Source: Mycolicibacterium moriokaense (GTDB lineage: Bacteria > Actinomycetota > Actinomycetes > Mycobacteriales > Mycobacteriaceae). Taken from it: a stretch of 64,000 nt of DNA. The notes under the pieces were generated by a model that was not told the DNA's origin, made no database searches, and was given only the letters and a program-made list of their open reading frames with translations. The translations under genes were made by a program, and so were the position numbers. The DNA is taken from assembly GCF_010726085.1 (NCBI RefSeq), contig NZ_AP022560.1:5828001-5892000 (forward strand), written 5' to 3'. Below, piece after piece: positions 33,030-42,197 of the stretch. How positions within the stretch are numbered: the first letter of the stretch is position 1; every line of letters begins with the position of its first letter.

Positions 33030-35312
33030 TTACAGCGCTATCACCGAGACAGTGCCGTCCAAGTGATTGACGACGTAGAGGTGGTCACCATCGGGGGCCA
33101 TCACCACCATCCACGCGCCGTCCCCGACATCGACGGTGGCGACGATCGTGTTGGTCGAGGTGTTGACGACCGCCACTTCATTGATCCCGAGGTCAGTGTT
33201 GAAACCAGCGACATAGAGGTAGGTCCCGTCGGGGGAGAAAGCCAGGCCCATAGGATTGTTTGCGCCCTCGATGACGGCAATGACCTCGTTGGTCGCGGTA
33301 TCGATCACCGACACCGTGTCTCCAGGGAGTTCGTCGTCGGTTACGTACAGCCGGGTGCCATCGGGGCTGAGCGCCAATGAAATCGGGACATCGCCCACAT
33401 CGATCACGTCGATGGTGCTGCCCGTGACGGTGTCGATCACAGACACGGTGCCGACAAAATTGTTGGCGACATAGAGGGTGGAACCGTCCGAACTGACTGC
33501 CAGGCCTGCGGGATTGTCACCGGTGATGAAGGTGGCCACCACGGTGTTGGTTGCGGTGTCGATCACAGTGACCGAATCCTCTGACGCGTTGGACACATAG
33601 ACGCGCGTGCCGTCGGCGCTGACCGCCATCTGGACCGCGCTGGCGCCGATGTCGACGGTGGCGGTGACCGTGTTCGAGGCGGTGTCGATCACCGAGACGG
33701 TTTCGCCGGATGCGTTTGCAACATAGACCGTGGCCCCGTCGGGGGTGACCACGATGCCCAACGGCTGGTCGCCCACGCCGATCGTGGCGGTGACGGTGTT
33801 GGTGGCCGCGTCGATCACTGAGACGGTGTCATCCTCTGAATTGGTCACGTACACGGTGTTGCTGTCGGGGCTGACCGCCACCCCGAACGGCGTATCGCCG
33901 ACGTCGATGGTGTCGACGACGTGGGGCGTCACTTTGACGTCTGGGTGGGGATCGATATCGCCACCGACGGTCACCGGGTCGAACAGCTGCGGTGGCTTGT
34001 TCAGTGTGACCGTGACGGACACATCGGGGCCCTGCCCCCGCTTGGCGAGGCCATCGCTGATGTCGATGGTGAACGTGTCGAGTTCAGGGCGAGCGGATAC
34101 GGCATCGGCGTCGGGGGTGTAGGTGAAGGTGCCGTCACGGTGGACCACGACGGTGCCATAGTCAGGTTGTTGGGTGACGGTGTATGTCAACGCATCGCCG
34201 TCGGGATCGATCGCGCGCAAATCGCCGACGATCGTCCCGTCGGCCAACTGGACATTCTCTTTCGGGTCGTAAGCGACGGTCGGCGCCCTGTTGGACAGCG
34301 TCTGCTGCTCCTGGCGGCGCGCGAACTCCAGCAGTCCCCACAACGCAGGGGCCTCCACCGGAGGCAACGCGGGCGCATCCGCCGACACCGGACCCAACCC
34401 CACCCACGCCAACACTCCCGCCATCAGGTCGGGCACCTCGTCGACGGCAGCGGCCGCGGCCACCTCGACCGGCTCGGTGACGCTCACCGGCATCGTGACC
34501 GGCTCCGTCCGGATCACCACTTCCGGCACGATCGCAGCCGATTCGGCTTCGCGCACCGCGGGATCTCCGGGGATGGCGACATCAGGGACGTCGAGTTTGG
34601 CGTCGGGGGCGGGCTCGCTGTGCGCCGGTGACTCGTTTGACGGTTGTACTGCGGGGCGGCTGTCGTTGTCCGGCCCCTCAGCGCCGACGCGTTCGCTGAC
34701 CGTCGTGCCGGGTGTGTGCTCCGATCCGACCGGCTCCGGCGTGGTGGGAATCTCGACGTCGACGACGACTTCCTCGCTTACGACGGGCTCCTCGTACGCA
34801 GGCTCCGCAGTCGCCGGCTCGTCGTTGGCGGGCTCCTCACTGGCGGGGCTGGCCGCGTCGGTGGATGCGGCGTCCGACTTCTCGTCCGGGTCGTCCGATT
34901 TCTTGTCGCTGCTTTCGGACTTCTTGTCCGAGTCCTTATCCTGGTCAGCGTCTTTGGACGAACCGACTCTCGTGTTGGCGCCACCTGAGGCACTCACCGA
35001 CGTCGTCGGTTTCTCGTCGTTCGTCGATGTGGACCCTGCGCTCGAAGAGTCCTTCGAGGACGGCTCCTTCGACGACGACGAATCCGGTGCCGACGACGAC
35101 TCCGATGCGGACGACGCACCTGGCGAGCTCGACGACCCCGACGCGTCCGACCCCGAATCACCTGATGAATCGGACGACGAGGACGAATCAGACGAAGACG
35201 AGTCCGACAAAGGATCAGCGACCGCGACCCAGGGCAACGCGACGACCGCCGTCCCGATACCCAGCGCCACCGCGAGCGCCCCCACCCTGCCGATGTATTT
35301 CGCGTTTCCCAT
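33030..35312 (-). CDS. Secreted serine/acid-rich protein with Ig-like domain and seven-bladed YVTN beta-propeller
   Basis: A 760-residue exported protein. The N-terminus MGNAKYIGRVGALAVALG with cleavage near AVAD (about residue 32) is a leader shared by many large mycobacterial surface proteins. Residues about 35-290 are Ser/Asp/Lys/Pro-rich and disordered; about 341-440 is a cadherin/VCBS-like Ig domain (DPDGDALTY, GTFTYTP); about 465-760 holds seven repeats of the type DTATNTV..VGD.P.G(V)AVSPDG..VYV.N, a complete propeller. ATG at 35312; an apparent upstream extension lies in the divergent gene and is rejected. Function unknown; surface binding is likely. Confidence 0.85.
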   Translation of the reverse strand: MGNAKYIGRVGALAVALGIGTAVVALPWVAVADPLSDSSSSDSSSSSDSSGDSGSDASGSSSSPGASSASESSSAPDSSSSKEPSSKDSSSAGSTSTNDEKPTTSVSASGGANTRVGSSKDADQDKDSDKKSESSDKKSDDPDEKSDAASTDAASPASEEPANDEPATAEPAYEEPVVSEEVVVDVEIPTTPEPVGSEHTPGTTVSERVGAEGPDNDSRPAVQPSNESPAHSEPAPDAKLDVPDVAIPGDPAVREAESAAIVPEVVIRTEPVTMPVSVTEPVEVAAAAAVDEVPDLMAGVLAWVGLGPVSADAPALPPVEAPALWGLLEFARRQEQQTLSNRAPTVAYDPKENVQLADGTIVGDLRAIDPDGDALTYTVTQQPDYGTVVVHRDGTFTYTPDADAVSARPELDTFTIDISDGLAKRGQGPDVSVTVTLNKPPQLFDPVTVGGDIDPHPDVKVTPHVVDTIDVGDTPFGVAVSPDSNTVYVTNSEDDTVSVIDAATNTVTATIGVGDQPLGIVVTPDGATVYVANASGETVSVIDTASNTVTATVDIGASAVQMAVSADGTRVYVSNASEDSVTVIDTATNTVVATFITGDNPAGLAVSSDGSTLYVANNFVGTVSVIDTVTGSTIDVIDVGDVPISLALSPDGTRLYVTDDELPGDTVSVIDTATNEVIAVIEGANNPMGLAFSPDGTYLYVAGFNTDLGINEVAVVNTSTNTIVATVDVGDGAWMVVMAPDGDHLYVVNHLDGTVSVIAL

Positions 35313-35442
35313 CTCAGTCCCCGCAAATGCCGTAGTCGTGCGCCACCCCATGGCGTCGCAGACCAATTGGACGGAGTTGGGACGGCTACCGATCCCAATT
35401 AGCGCTCTGGTCGAAGGAGCCCTCGAGTGTTTGACTGGTGCA

Positions 35443-35823
35443 ATGCAACTGCCGCAATGGCTGGCGCGGTTCAATCGCCATGTCACCAACCCGATCCAGC
35501 GGCTCTGGGCCGGCTGGGCGCCGACGATGGGCATTCTCGAGCACACCGGTCGGAAATCGGGCAAGCCGTACCGCACCCCGCTGACGGTGTTTCCCACCCA
35601 AGACGGCGTGGCCATCCTGCTGACCTACGGTCCGAACCGTGACTGGTTGAAGAACATAACGGCCGCCGGCGGCGGTCGAATGAAGCGATACGGCAAAACC
35701 TTTCAGCTGCGCGACCCGGTGGTGATGCCCAAGGCACAGGCGGCGCCCGTTGTCGCCGGCCGTTGGCGGCCACTCTTCGCGTTTCTGCCGTTCGAGCAGG
35801 CGGTGTTGCTCACGCGGGTGTAG
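35443..35823 (+). CDS. Deazaflavin-dependent nitroreductase-family protein, second copy
   Basis: A 126-residue DUF385/Ddn-type protein with HTGRKSGKPYRTPL, then FPTQDGVAILLTYG and DWLKNITAAGGG. It is shorter than the 148-residue relative at 10936 and more basic. ATG at 35443; a TTG at 35431, better placed relative to an AAGGAG, is an alternative. It is divergent from the beta-propeller gene and convergent with a P450. Likely F420-dependent; substrate unknown. Confidence 0.82.
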   Translation: MQLPQWLARFNRHVTNPIQRLWAGWAPTMGILEHTGRKSGKPYRTPLTVFPTQDGVAILLTYGPNRDWLKNITAAGGGRMKRYGKTFQLRDPVVMPKAQAAPVVAGRWRPLFAFLPFEQAVLLTRV

Positions 35824-35827
35824 CCGG

Positions 35828-37186
35828 TCAGCGCCGCACGTCGACGCGCGCTCGGATGGGCCCCTTGGCCACCGTGGTGAACGGCACCTCGGTGAGGAAG
35901 TCGCCGTCCACCGAGCGGACTTTCAGCGCTCGGACGATGGTCGCCAGTGCCAGCGTCGTCTCCAACCGCGCAAAGTGTTCGCCGATGCACGGCCGCCCGC
36001 CACCGAGGAACGGGAGGAACTGCCAGCGGTCCCGCGCCTTGACGTTCTCCTCACTGAACCGGTCGGGGTCGAACTCCATGGGATTGGGCCAGAGCGTCGG
36101 ATCATGGTGCAGCGCATAGATTCCCACAGCCACCAACGTGCCCGCCTCAATGCGATAGCCGGCCACCGCGATGTCGCGCGTCACCAACCGCCCCACGCCG
36201 GCAGCGGGCGGGCACAGGCGCAACGCCTCGTGCAGCACCTGCACGGTGTATCCGAGTCTGGGCACATCGTCGGGCGTCAGCTCCCGATCACCGATCGCGG
36301 CCGCCTCGGCGGCCACGCGATCTTGAATGTCGGGGTGGTGTCCCAGCACCCAGAGCGAGTACGTGAGCGCCGTCGCGGTGGTGTCGTGACCGGCGAGCAT
36401 GAAGATGAGCAGGTCGTTCGAGATGTCCTCGTCGGAGATCGGCAGCCCGGTCTCCGGGTCCCTGGCCGCAAGCAGTGCCTGCACCAGCGGCGCGTCCCGC
36501 GTCGGGTCCGCTCTGCTGGCACGCACCATCTCGTCGGTGATCTTGCGCATTCCAGCGACCGCCGCACGAGCCCGCCGGCGCGCGGGCGTCGGCATCCATC
36601 GCGGTGCGCGCACCGGCCGCAGCGCGCGGTCGGCGGTGTACGAGGACGCGACGTGCATGCAGGATGCGATCGTGTCTGCACGTTCGTTGAGATCGATGCC
36701 CAGCACCGAACGGCCGAGCGACTGCATGGCGACGCGGCGGCACTCGACGTCGAGATCCACGTCTCCGCCATCCGGTCGGCTGTCGACGAATTGCTGTGCC
36801 GCCCTGGACATGTGGCCACCAAAGTTCTTGACGTTCTGCTTGGTGAACACCGGCTGTAACGCCCTCCTGCGGGGGCGCCACTGTTCGTTGGGCAGGACGA
36901 ACAGACTGTCGCCAGCCATGTTCCGCACCTCGTCGTGGACAACGCAGCGATCAGAGGACGCGTCGCCGCGTCCCAACACGTCACGCATCGCCTCCGGCGA
37001 GAACACCGCGACGATCGGTGGCATCAGCTTCTTCGGTCCGAGTTGGATCCTGGTGATCGGCCCGCCGGCGTCGCGGATGACTTCCTGCCCGGTGTCGAGC
37101 CGGCGTACCAGCTTCACCAATTCCCTGATCGGCAGCGGGTTCTTCGGCGCCAACGGCAAGGCACTGACGTCGAGGCTCGTCGTCAT
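35828..37186 (-). CDS. Cytochrome P450
   Basis: A 452-residue P450. Oxygen-activating AGHDTT (265-270), ExxR (EALR, 320-323), PERF-like DPDRF and haem Cys400 in FLGGGRPCIG are all intact. It resembles broad-range mycobacterial fatty acid or terpenoid hydroxylases (CYP102/CYP4-like layout without a reductase domain). The ATG at 37186 starts the conserved part. It directly follows a PPOX gene with about 10 bases between. No ferredoxin or ferredoxin reductase gene is adjacent. Substrate unknown. Confidence 0.92.
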   Translation of the reverse strand: MTTSLDVSALPLAPKNPLPIRELVKLVRRLDTGQEVIRDAGGPITRIQLGPKKLMPPIVAVFSPEAMRDVLGRGDASSDRCVVHDEVRNMAGDSLFVLPNEQWRPRRRALQPVFTKQNVKNFGGHMSRAAQQFVDSRPDGGDVDLDVECRRVAMQSLGRSVLGIDLNERADTIASCMHVASSYTADRALRPVRAPRWMPTPARRRARAAVAGMRKITDEMVRASRADPTRDAPLVQALLAARDPETGLPISDEDISNDLLIFMLAGHDTTATALTYSLWVLGHHPDIQDRVAAEAAAIGDRELTPDDVPRLGYTVQVLHEALRLCPPAAGVGRLVTRDIAVAGYRIEAGTLVAVGIYALHHDPTLWPNPMEFDPDRFSEENVKARDRWQFLPFLGGGRPCIGEHFARLETTLALATIVRALKVRSVDGDFLTEVPFTTVAKGPIRARVDVRR

Positions 37187-37196
37187 ATTTCGTTCA

Positions 37197-37688
37197 TCAC
37201 TCAGAGCCTGAGGACCAAGTGAGGGGCGCACCTTCACCCTTCGTCATGACCGTTCCGGCCATCGCCCGCAGCCGATACGGGGCGAGGCGCAGCACGGCGA
37301 AATCGTCGGAGGTCGGTCCGTCGACCCAGTGCGGAATGATTCGCGGGTCGTAGCCGACCGGCGCAGGGGCTGTGGCGAATTTGTCCCAGACCGCAGTGCG
37401 GGTCTCGTCGTCGAGGTACCACTCGACCAGGCATTCGGCGCTGCACGTGTCATGGGTGGGCGCCCAGTAGTTCAACGACATCTGCGGGTGCACGGCGAGG
37501 TGGGCCTTCTTCACCGGGCTGGGCACCGTCGCGATCCACCCGAACAGGTCCGTCCCGTCCCACTCCCAGATGGGGTGCAGGACGCGGCTACGCGGATGAC
37601 CGTTGGCATCGACGGTGGCGGCCGACGCCCACACGATCGAATGGGCCATCTCGATGAAGGCCGGCGCAATCTGCTCGAGAGAGGTCAC
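37197..37688 (-). CDS. Pyridoxamine 5'-phosphate oxidase-family protein, paired with P450
   Basis: A 163-residue split-barrel flavoprotein with an ASAATVDANGHPRSRVLHP opening, GWIATVPSPVKK and a NYWAP strand. It is co-directional with, and 10 bases upstream of, the P450 gene. GTG start. It may process the P450 product or simply share its promoter. FMN or F420 use cannot be decided. Confidence 0.82.
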   Translation of the reverse strand: MTSLEQIAPAFIEMAHSIVWASAATVDANGHPRSRVLHPIWEWDGTDLFGWIATVPSPVKKAHLAVHPQMSLNYWAPTHDTCSAECLVEWYLDDETRTAVWDKFATAPAPVGYDPRIIPHWVDGPTSDDFAVLRLAPYRLRAMAGTVMTKGEGAPLTWSSGSE

Positions 37689-37707
37689 GCCGGAACTCTA
37701 CGCGGCC

Positions 37708-38019
37708 TTACGGCTTGCCCTTCTCGCTCTGCTCGCTGAACTTCGGATTGCCGTCGTCGTCGATCCAGTCGTTGACCGCGGTGCCCGATACTGCGCCGTC
37801 GGTGCCCGGCATGGTGACGGTGGGACGGTCCTCCTCGTAGTCCTTGCGCATTTCCTTGGCTTTGTCCCGGTGCTCGTCGGTGATCTCCGGCTTCTCGGTG
37901 GGTTCCGGTGGATCGGGAGCATCGACGACGTTGTGGTGTTCGTCGGTTTGCGGCTCGGCGTCGCGCTGCTCCTGTGTGCTCTGCAGCTCGTCTGTGACCT
38001 GCTGTGGTTCGGTGCTCAT
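37708..38019 (-). CDS. Hydrophilic hypothetical protein (103 aa)
   Basis: A 103-residue acidic, Gln/Glu/Asp-rich, probably disordered protein with a short basic stretch (EHRDKAKEMRKDYEE) and a DGAVSGTAVNDWIDDDG motif near the end. No signal or membrane segment. I do not recognise a family beyond mycobacterial hypothetical proteins. It is 19 bases upstream of the PPOX gene and may be co-transcribed with it. Confidence 0.6.
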   Translation of the reverse strand: MSTEPQQVTDELQSTQEQRDAEPQTDEHHNVVDAPDPPEPTEKPEITDEHRDKAKEMRKDYEEDRPTVTMPGTDGAVSGTAVNDWIDDDGNPKFSEQSEKGKP

Positions 38020-38063
38020 ACCTAGGGACTAACCCCTGATGTGATCCACCAAACAGAGCTTTG

Positions 38064-38684
38064 CTAACCAGCTAACACCGACCGAAGTGCGACCGGCAGG
38101 CTTGGCAGGAAGTGCCGAGTGGCGAAAGCGCGGATGTCGTCCGCGGTCTCCAGGGGTTGCGCGGCGGGCAGCAGCAGCACCATTGCCGCGTAGCGCAGGA
38201 TCGTGTCGGCGAACTCGTTGACCGTCTGCTCGCCGATCCGCTCGGCGAAACCGGCCGGGAAGATGACGCGCAACGCCTCGGCCATCCGGACGATCGCCGC
38301 GCCGTAGTGCGCCCCCAACAGATCGAGGACCAGCGCGGGCTCGTCCCTGATCATCCGGTCCAGCACCCGATGCCTGCGGAACTTCAAGATCGCGAGGGTG
38401 AATGCTTCGACGTAGTAATTCGACTGCGGACCAGCCTTTTTCAGCTCGTTGGCGATGTCGGCGAACAGCGTCGCGTTCTCACGTTCGATGACGGCGGAGA
38501 CAAGCTCGTCCTTGTTGCGGAAGCGCCGGTAGATGGTCGTGCGGCTGATTTTTGCGCGGCGTGCGACGTCGTCGAGCGCAACCCGGCGGAACCCGTGTTG
38601 TTCGAACTCGACGATGGCGGCGTCGAGGATGGCTTCCGTCGTGGACGACGAATCAGGCACGGTCGTGGGGTCAGCCCCTCGCAT
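38064..38684 (-). CDS. TetR-family regulator paired with MpaB
   Basis: A 206-residue regulator; HTH at about 17-62 ([21 protein letters not shown]). The ATG at 38684 overlaps the mpaB-like gene end by 14 bases; a GTG at 38660 is another possible start. Being the second gene of that operon, it probably controls its own promoter through the palindrome at 39541-39560. The ligand may be the MpaB substrate or product, by inference. Confidence 0.87.
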   Translation of the reverse strand: MRGADPTTVPDSSSTTEAILDAAIVEFEQHGFRRVALDDVARRAKISRTTIYRRFRNKDELVSAVIERENATLFADIANELKKAGPQSNYYVEAFTLAILKFRRHRVLDRMIRDEPALVLDLLGAHYGAAIVRMAEALRVIFPAGFAERIGEQTVNEFADTILRYAAMVLLLPAAQPLETADDIRAFATRHFLPSLPVALRSVLAG

Positions 38685-39528
38685 AACCGGTCTGAGCGAA
38701 GCCGTTGTAGCGCAACCGCATTGGCAGATGATCCCACACCCAGTTCACCGGCCGGGAACGCCAGAACGCGGCGAAGCGCTGATATCGACGCTCTTGGCGC
38801 TCGCTCCACGGCAGACCGAGCAGGTCGCGGGTCCGCGGCGGCATTCCCCCGGTGGTCAGGAAGGCCGCAACCGGGTTGAACACCGGCGCGATCATGCGCC
38901 ACGCGAGAGGCGGAATTCCCTTGGGGCACGGGAAACCCTTGGTGACATAGCCGACGCCGTACTTCGCGGTCGGATGCGCGACGACGATCTCGTCGATCAT
39001 CCGGTTCCAGTAGCGCTCGAACTCGTCGTAGTCGGCGGGCATCGGCCGCTCACTGACCCCGTAGCGGCGATACCAGGTCTTCGACTCGAGGTAGATCTGT
39101 TCCTTCTCCTCGCGGGTCAGCCGCTTGACGAAGGTATCGGCGAAGTAGAGCACCTGGTCGACGAACGTCGCGTGGGCCCAGAAGTACGTGTCGGGATCCA
39201 GGGCGTGATAGCGCGACCCGTCGGGCATCTCGCCCTTGATGCTCGTGTGGAAGTCACGGACCCGGGTGCCCTCGTTGTCGTCGTCGGCGCCGTAGACCGT
39301 CATGAAGATCGGCGGCAGTGACCGCTTGACCCGTGCCGCGGTGTCGGCGAAGAACACCGAATGGTCCAGCACCCCCTGGCCGAGCTCGGCGAGCATGTTC
39401 TGCAGCACGGCCGGCCGCGGACCGATCAGGTACATGCGGTTGTCCCCGAAATACCGCCAGACCAGCGATTGCGGGCCCAGCGGCAGAGCATCGAGCGTCT
39501 GTTCGGCGTTCTCCGCCAAGTCAGTCAT
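38671..39528 (-). CDS. Oxygenase MpaB-family protein (DUF2236)
   Basis: A 285-residue protein with DUF2236 features: [37 protein letters not shown] and a TKGFPCP loop. The family includes latex-clearing protein and MpaB; members bind b-type haem and cleave C=C bonds. The ATG at 39528 starts the conserved region. A palindromic operator lies 13 bases before the start. It forms an operon with a TetR gene. A role in breaking down or modifying isoprenoid lipids is family-based inference. Confidence 0.85.
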   Translation of the reverse strand: MTDLAENAEQTLDALPLGPQSLVWRYFGDNRMYLIGPRPAVLQNMLAELGQGVLDHSVFFADTAARVKRSLPPIFMTVYGADDDNEGTRVRDFHTSIKGEMPDGSRYHALDPDTYFWAHATFVDQVLYFADTFVKRLTREEKEQIYLESKTWYRRYGVSERPMPADYDEFERYWNRMIDEIVVAHPTAKYGVGYVTKGFPCPKGIPPLAWRMIAPVFNPVAAFLTTGGMPPRTRDLLGLPWSERQERRYQRFAAFWRSRPVNWVWDHLPMRLRYNGFAQTGYARG

Positions 39529-39540
39529 GTGCAACAGTGT

Positions 39541-39560
39541 TACAAATTTCGCACTTTGTA
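39541..39560. promoter_or_regulatory. Palindromic operator before mpaB-tetR
   Basis: TACAAA-TTTCGCAC-TTTGTA is a perfect 6-bp dyad with an 8-base spacer; extended half-sites gTtACAAA agree at seven of eight bases. It sits just upstream of the mpaB-like start, where a repressor would block transcription, and is AT-rich against the local GC content. The TetR encoded second in the operon is the likely binder. Confidence 0.6.
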
Positions 39561-39665
39561 CCAACCTCTTGTGAGGGGGCTCACGCGCGAAGTGAAACGA
39601 CGGCTGCGGAAACCACGTTCTCGATGACGCTTCGGTGCTGCGCTGCGCCGCCTACCCTCGACAGG

Positions 39666-41063
39666 GTGAGTGGCACCCGCAAACGTCTCAGCCCGCAGGA
39701 CATGCTCTTCCTATACGGCGAAACCCCGAGTTCGATGATGCACGTCGCGGCGCTGATGCCGTTCACGCCTCCTCCCGATGCGCCACCGAACTATCTGCGC
39801 CAGATGTTCGAGGACACCCGCGACCTCGAAGTGGTGACGCCGTGGAATCGCAAGCTGGCCCACCCGCGGATGCTGTACCGGCCGGACCAGGCGTGGGTGG
39901 TCGACGACAAGTTCGACATCGACTACCACGTCCGCCGGTCGGCGCTCGCGAGTCCGGGCGACGAACGCGAGTTGGGCATCCTGGTCTCGCGGTTGCACAG
40001 CCATCCGATCGACTTCACCCGCCCGCCATGGGAACTGCACTTCATCGAGGGCCTCGAGGGTGGCCGCTTCGCGATCTACATGAAGATCCACCACTCACTG
40101 GTCGACGGCTACACCGGAACGAAGATCTTGCAGCGCAGCATGACGACCGACCCGTCGCTTCGCGGGCAGCCGCTGTTCTTCAACGTCTCGCCGCCCTCGC
40201 GGCCGCGCAGCAGCGAGCCGGGCCCGTCGCGCAATCCATTGACCAGCCTGCTCGGTGCGGCCGTCGGCAGCACCCGGTCGCTGCTCAACGTCGGAATGGC
40301 GTTGTACAACACACAGATTCGCGGTGACGACGAGTACGGGCAGATCGCCACTTCATTGCAGGCCCCGCATTCGATCCTCAACGGCCATATCAGCCGCAAT
40401 CGCCGATTCGCCACGCAGGTGTACCCCCTCGAGCGTCTGAAGACGATCGGCATCAAGCACGGCGCCACCGTCAACGACGTCGCCCTGGCCATCATCGGTG
40501 GCGGCCTTCGCGCGTTCCTCTCCGAGCTCGGCCAACTGCCCGAGAAGCCGCTGATCGCCTTCCTTCCGGTCAACATTCGTCCCAAGGACGACGTCGGCGG
40601 CGGCAATGCCGTCGGCACGATCCTGGTCAGCATGGGCACCGACATCGCCGACCCGGTCGAGCGGCTGCAGTCGATCACCACCGCGACGAAGGTGACGAAG
40701 GCGCAGCTGCAGAACATGTCGCAGACCGAGGCGCTTGCCTACAGCGCGGCACTGATGGCGCCGTCGGCGTTGCAGGTGACCAGCGCGATGACCGGCATCA
40801 CCCCGCCGGTGCCGTTCACCTTCAACCTGTGCGTCAGCAACGTCCCCGGCCCCAAGGAGACGCTGTACCTCAACGGCAGCCGGCTGGAGGCCACGTATCC
40901 GGTGTCCATCCCGATGCACGGCATGGCTCTCAACGTCACGCTGCACAGCTACGCCGACATGCTGAACTTCGGGTTCATCGGATGCCGCGACGCCCTGCCA
41001 CACCTGCAACGGCTCGCGGTGTACACCGGCGAAACCCTCGACGAGCTGGAAAAGCTGGCCTGA
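39666..41063 (+). CDS. Wax ester synthase/diacylglycerol acyltransferase (WS/DGAT)
   Basis: A 465-residue acyltransferase with the catalytic HHSLVDG (residues 142-148), the PLW-like RPPWELHFIEGL and the NVPGPKETLYLNGS motif. It makes triacylglycerol or wax esters from acyl-CoA for storage lipid. GTG at 39666; nothing upstream in this frame matches the family. It is divergent from the MpaB-TetR pair and convergent with the hemB-operon membrane genes. Mycobacteria carry many paralogues, so which lipid it serves is unknown. Confidence 0.92.
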   Translation: MSGTRKRLSPQDMLFLYGETPSSMMHVAALMPFTPPPDAPPNYLRQMFEDTRDLEVVTPWNRKLAHPRMLYRPDQAWVVDDKFDIDYHVRRSALASPGDERELGILVSRLHSHPIDFTRPPWELHFIEGLEGGRFAIYMKIHHSLVDGYTGTKILQRSMTTDPSLRGQPLFFNVSPPSRPRSSEPGPSRNPLTSLLGAAVGSTRSLLNVGMALYNTQIRGDDEYGQIATSLQAPHSILNGHISRNRRFATQVYPLERLKTIGIKHGATVNDVALAIIGGGLRAFLSELGQLPEKPLIAFLPVNIRPKDDVGGGNAVGTILVSMGTDIADPVERLQSITTATKVTKAQLQNMSQTEALAYSAALMAPSALQVTSAMTGITPPVPFTFNLCVSNVPGPKETLYLNGSRLEATYPVSIPMHGMALNVTLHSYADMLNFGFIGCRDALPHLQRLAVYTGETLDELEKLA

Positions 41064-41072
41064 TCGCGGGTG

Positions 41073-41309
41073 TCAGCCCCGCCGCAGCCGCGTCACACCC
41101 AGTACCGCCAACACGCCTGCCACCGTGGCCAAAAGAAGCGACAGCGTCAGCAGCGGCGGACTGTAGACGAGCGACGTGGTGAACGGCTCGCCCTCGATGA
41201 TCGGCGGCACCTGCACCGTCGACATCGAGGCCATCCAGCTCAGCACGGAACCGACCGTCGCCGCGAACGCGAGCGCCAGTTGAACGATTCCGCCAGGGCG
41301 GGCTCTCAC
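41073..41309 (-). CDS. Small membrane protein at the end of the hem operon (Rv0514-like)
   Basis: A 78-residue protein with two hydrophobic helices (about 8-30 and 50-72) joined by a polar loop (VQVPPIIEGEPF). Its GTG start overlaps the DUF3093 stop as GTGA. It is the last gene of the tetrapyrrole run; its role is unknown. Confidence 0.72.
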   Translation of the reverse strand: MRARPGGIVQLALAFAATVGSVLSWMASMSTVQVPPIIEGEPFTTSLVYSPPLLTLSLLLATVAGVLAVLGVTRLRRG

Positions 41310-41797
41310 GAAGCCGACTCCGGCGGAATGCGCTCCTCGACGAGGCGGGTGAGCTCGGTACGCAGCCGCTGGTGCTTACGCGCCCACGCCTGGGCGCTGC
41401 GGTCGTTGGTCAGCTTCAGGCCGATGCCCTTGCGTCCGCGCGGCACCCCCGTGAGCTCACCGAGTGCGCGCGACGACTGCCATTTCGGCGGTTCTGGACC
41501 ACTGGGCTCGGGATAGATGCGCACGATTTCGTCGATGCTGAGCCGTTCCTCGCCTTGGCGCAGCTGGTCGGGCGTCAGCTCGACCGAGGTGTGGATCCGG
41601 GCCGCCTTGACCTGGATCGCCAGAAACCCCGTGACGAGAACGAAGAAGATCCCCGGCACCAGCCACTGGATGCCGTACCCGGCCGACAGCTGGATCAACG
41701 CCATCGCGATTCCCGCGCCGGGACCGGCCAGGAGCCACCACCAGCTGGCCCCTTGCTCGTAGAACAGGACCTGCCGCGGCGTACTGGTTTCCGTCAC
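41306..41797 (-). CDS. DUF3093-like membrane-anchored protein
   Basis: A 163-residue protein with two N-terminal helices (about 18-38 and 43-62) and a soluble C-terminal domain containing LTPDQLRQGEERLS and RKGIGLKLTNDR. The GTG at 41797 overlaps the preceding stop as GTGA. The apparent long upstream extension of this frame belongs to other genes. It is part of a chain of small membrane proteins following hemB; function unknown. Confidence 0.75.
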   Translation of the reverse strand: MTETSTPRQVLFYEQGASWWWLLAGPGAGIAMALIQLSAGYGIQWLVPGIFFVLVTGFLAIQVKAARIHTSVELTPDQLRQGEERLSIDEIVRIYPEPSGPEPPKWQSSRALGELTGVPRGRKGIGLKLTNDRSAQAWARKHQRLRTELTRLVEERIPPESAS

Positions 41798-42177
41798 TGG
41801 GTTTCCTCTTGGTCGAACCACTCCTGCGCGGACGGCCGCATCATCAGGACGGCACCGACCATAGTCAGAATCATCACCAGCAGCCAGATCGGACCGCGGC
41901 TGAAGACCGCGAAGAGGGCGAGCACCACCACGATCGCCAGCGCGAGCGCGATCCCCGCGCGCCGAAACTGTGCATGCCCGACGCGGGCCCGGCCGGCCAG
42001 AAAGCCCAGCGCGAGGCCCGACGCGGCGAACAATCCCCCCAGGCCGCGGAACAGCGTGGGCAGTCCGTCGGGCGCGAACGCGAGCAGCAGCCCGAACGCC
42101 ACCAACATCACCGCGGCTGCCGCCCAACACAAGAATCCGGCGGTGACGACGCGCGGTCGTGCCTGGGGAGCTGTCAT
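41794..42177 (-). CDS. Four-helix membrane protein A
   Basis: A 127-residue protein with four hydrophobic helices and a C-terminal acidic tail (EWFDQEETQ). Its layout (charged N-terminus, four helices, aromatic-acidic tail) resembles the 138-residue protein encoded just upstream, so the two may be distant paralogues. It starts 21 bases after that gene and overlaps the next. No named family recognised. Confidence 0.7.
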   Translation of the reverse strand: MTAPQARPRVVTAGFLCWAAAAVMLVAFGLLLAFAPDGLPTLFRGLGGLFAASGLALGFLAGRARVGHAQFRRAGIALALAIVVVLALFAVFSRGPIWLLVMILTMVGAVLMMRPSAQEWFDQEETQ

Positions 42178-42197
42178 GGTCGGGTCAGCCTAGCGTC

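Noticed and set aside
34291..35442. Long plus-strand open frame rich in Ser/Ala opposite the beta-propeller gene
   Set aside because: It is the antisense of the Ser/Asp-rich region; low complexity keeps it open. Only the part from 35443 matches a protein family.
32860..41073. Genomic island or prophage
   Set aside because: The genes are accessory, but I see no integrase, transposase, tRNA or direct-repeat ends, and composition by eye matches the flanks.
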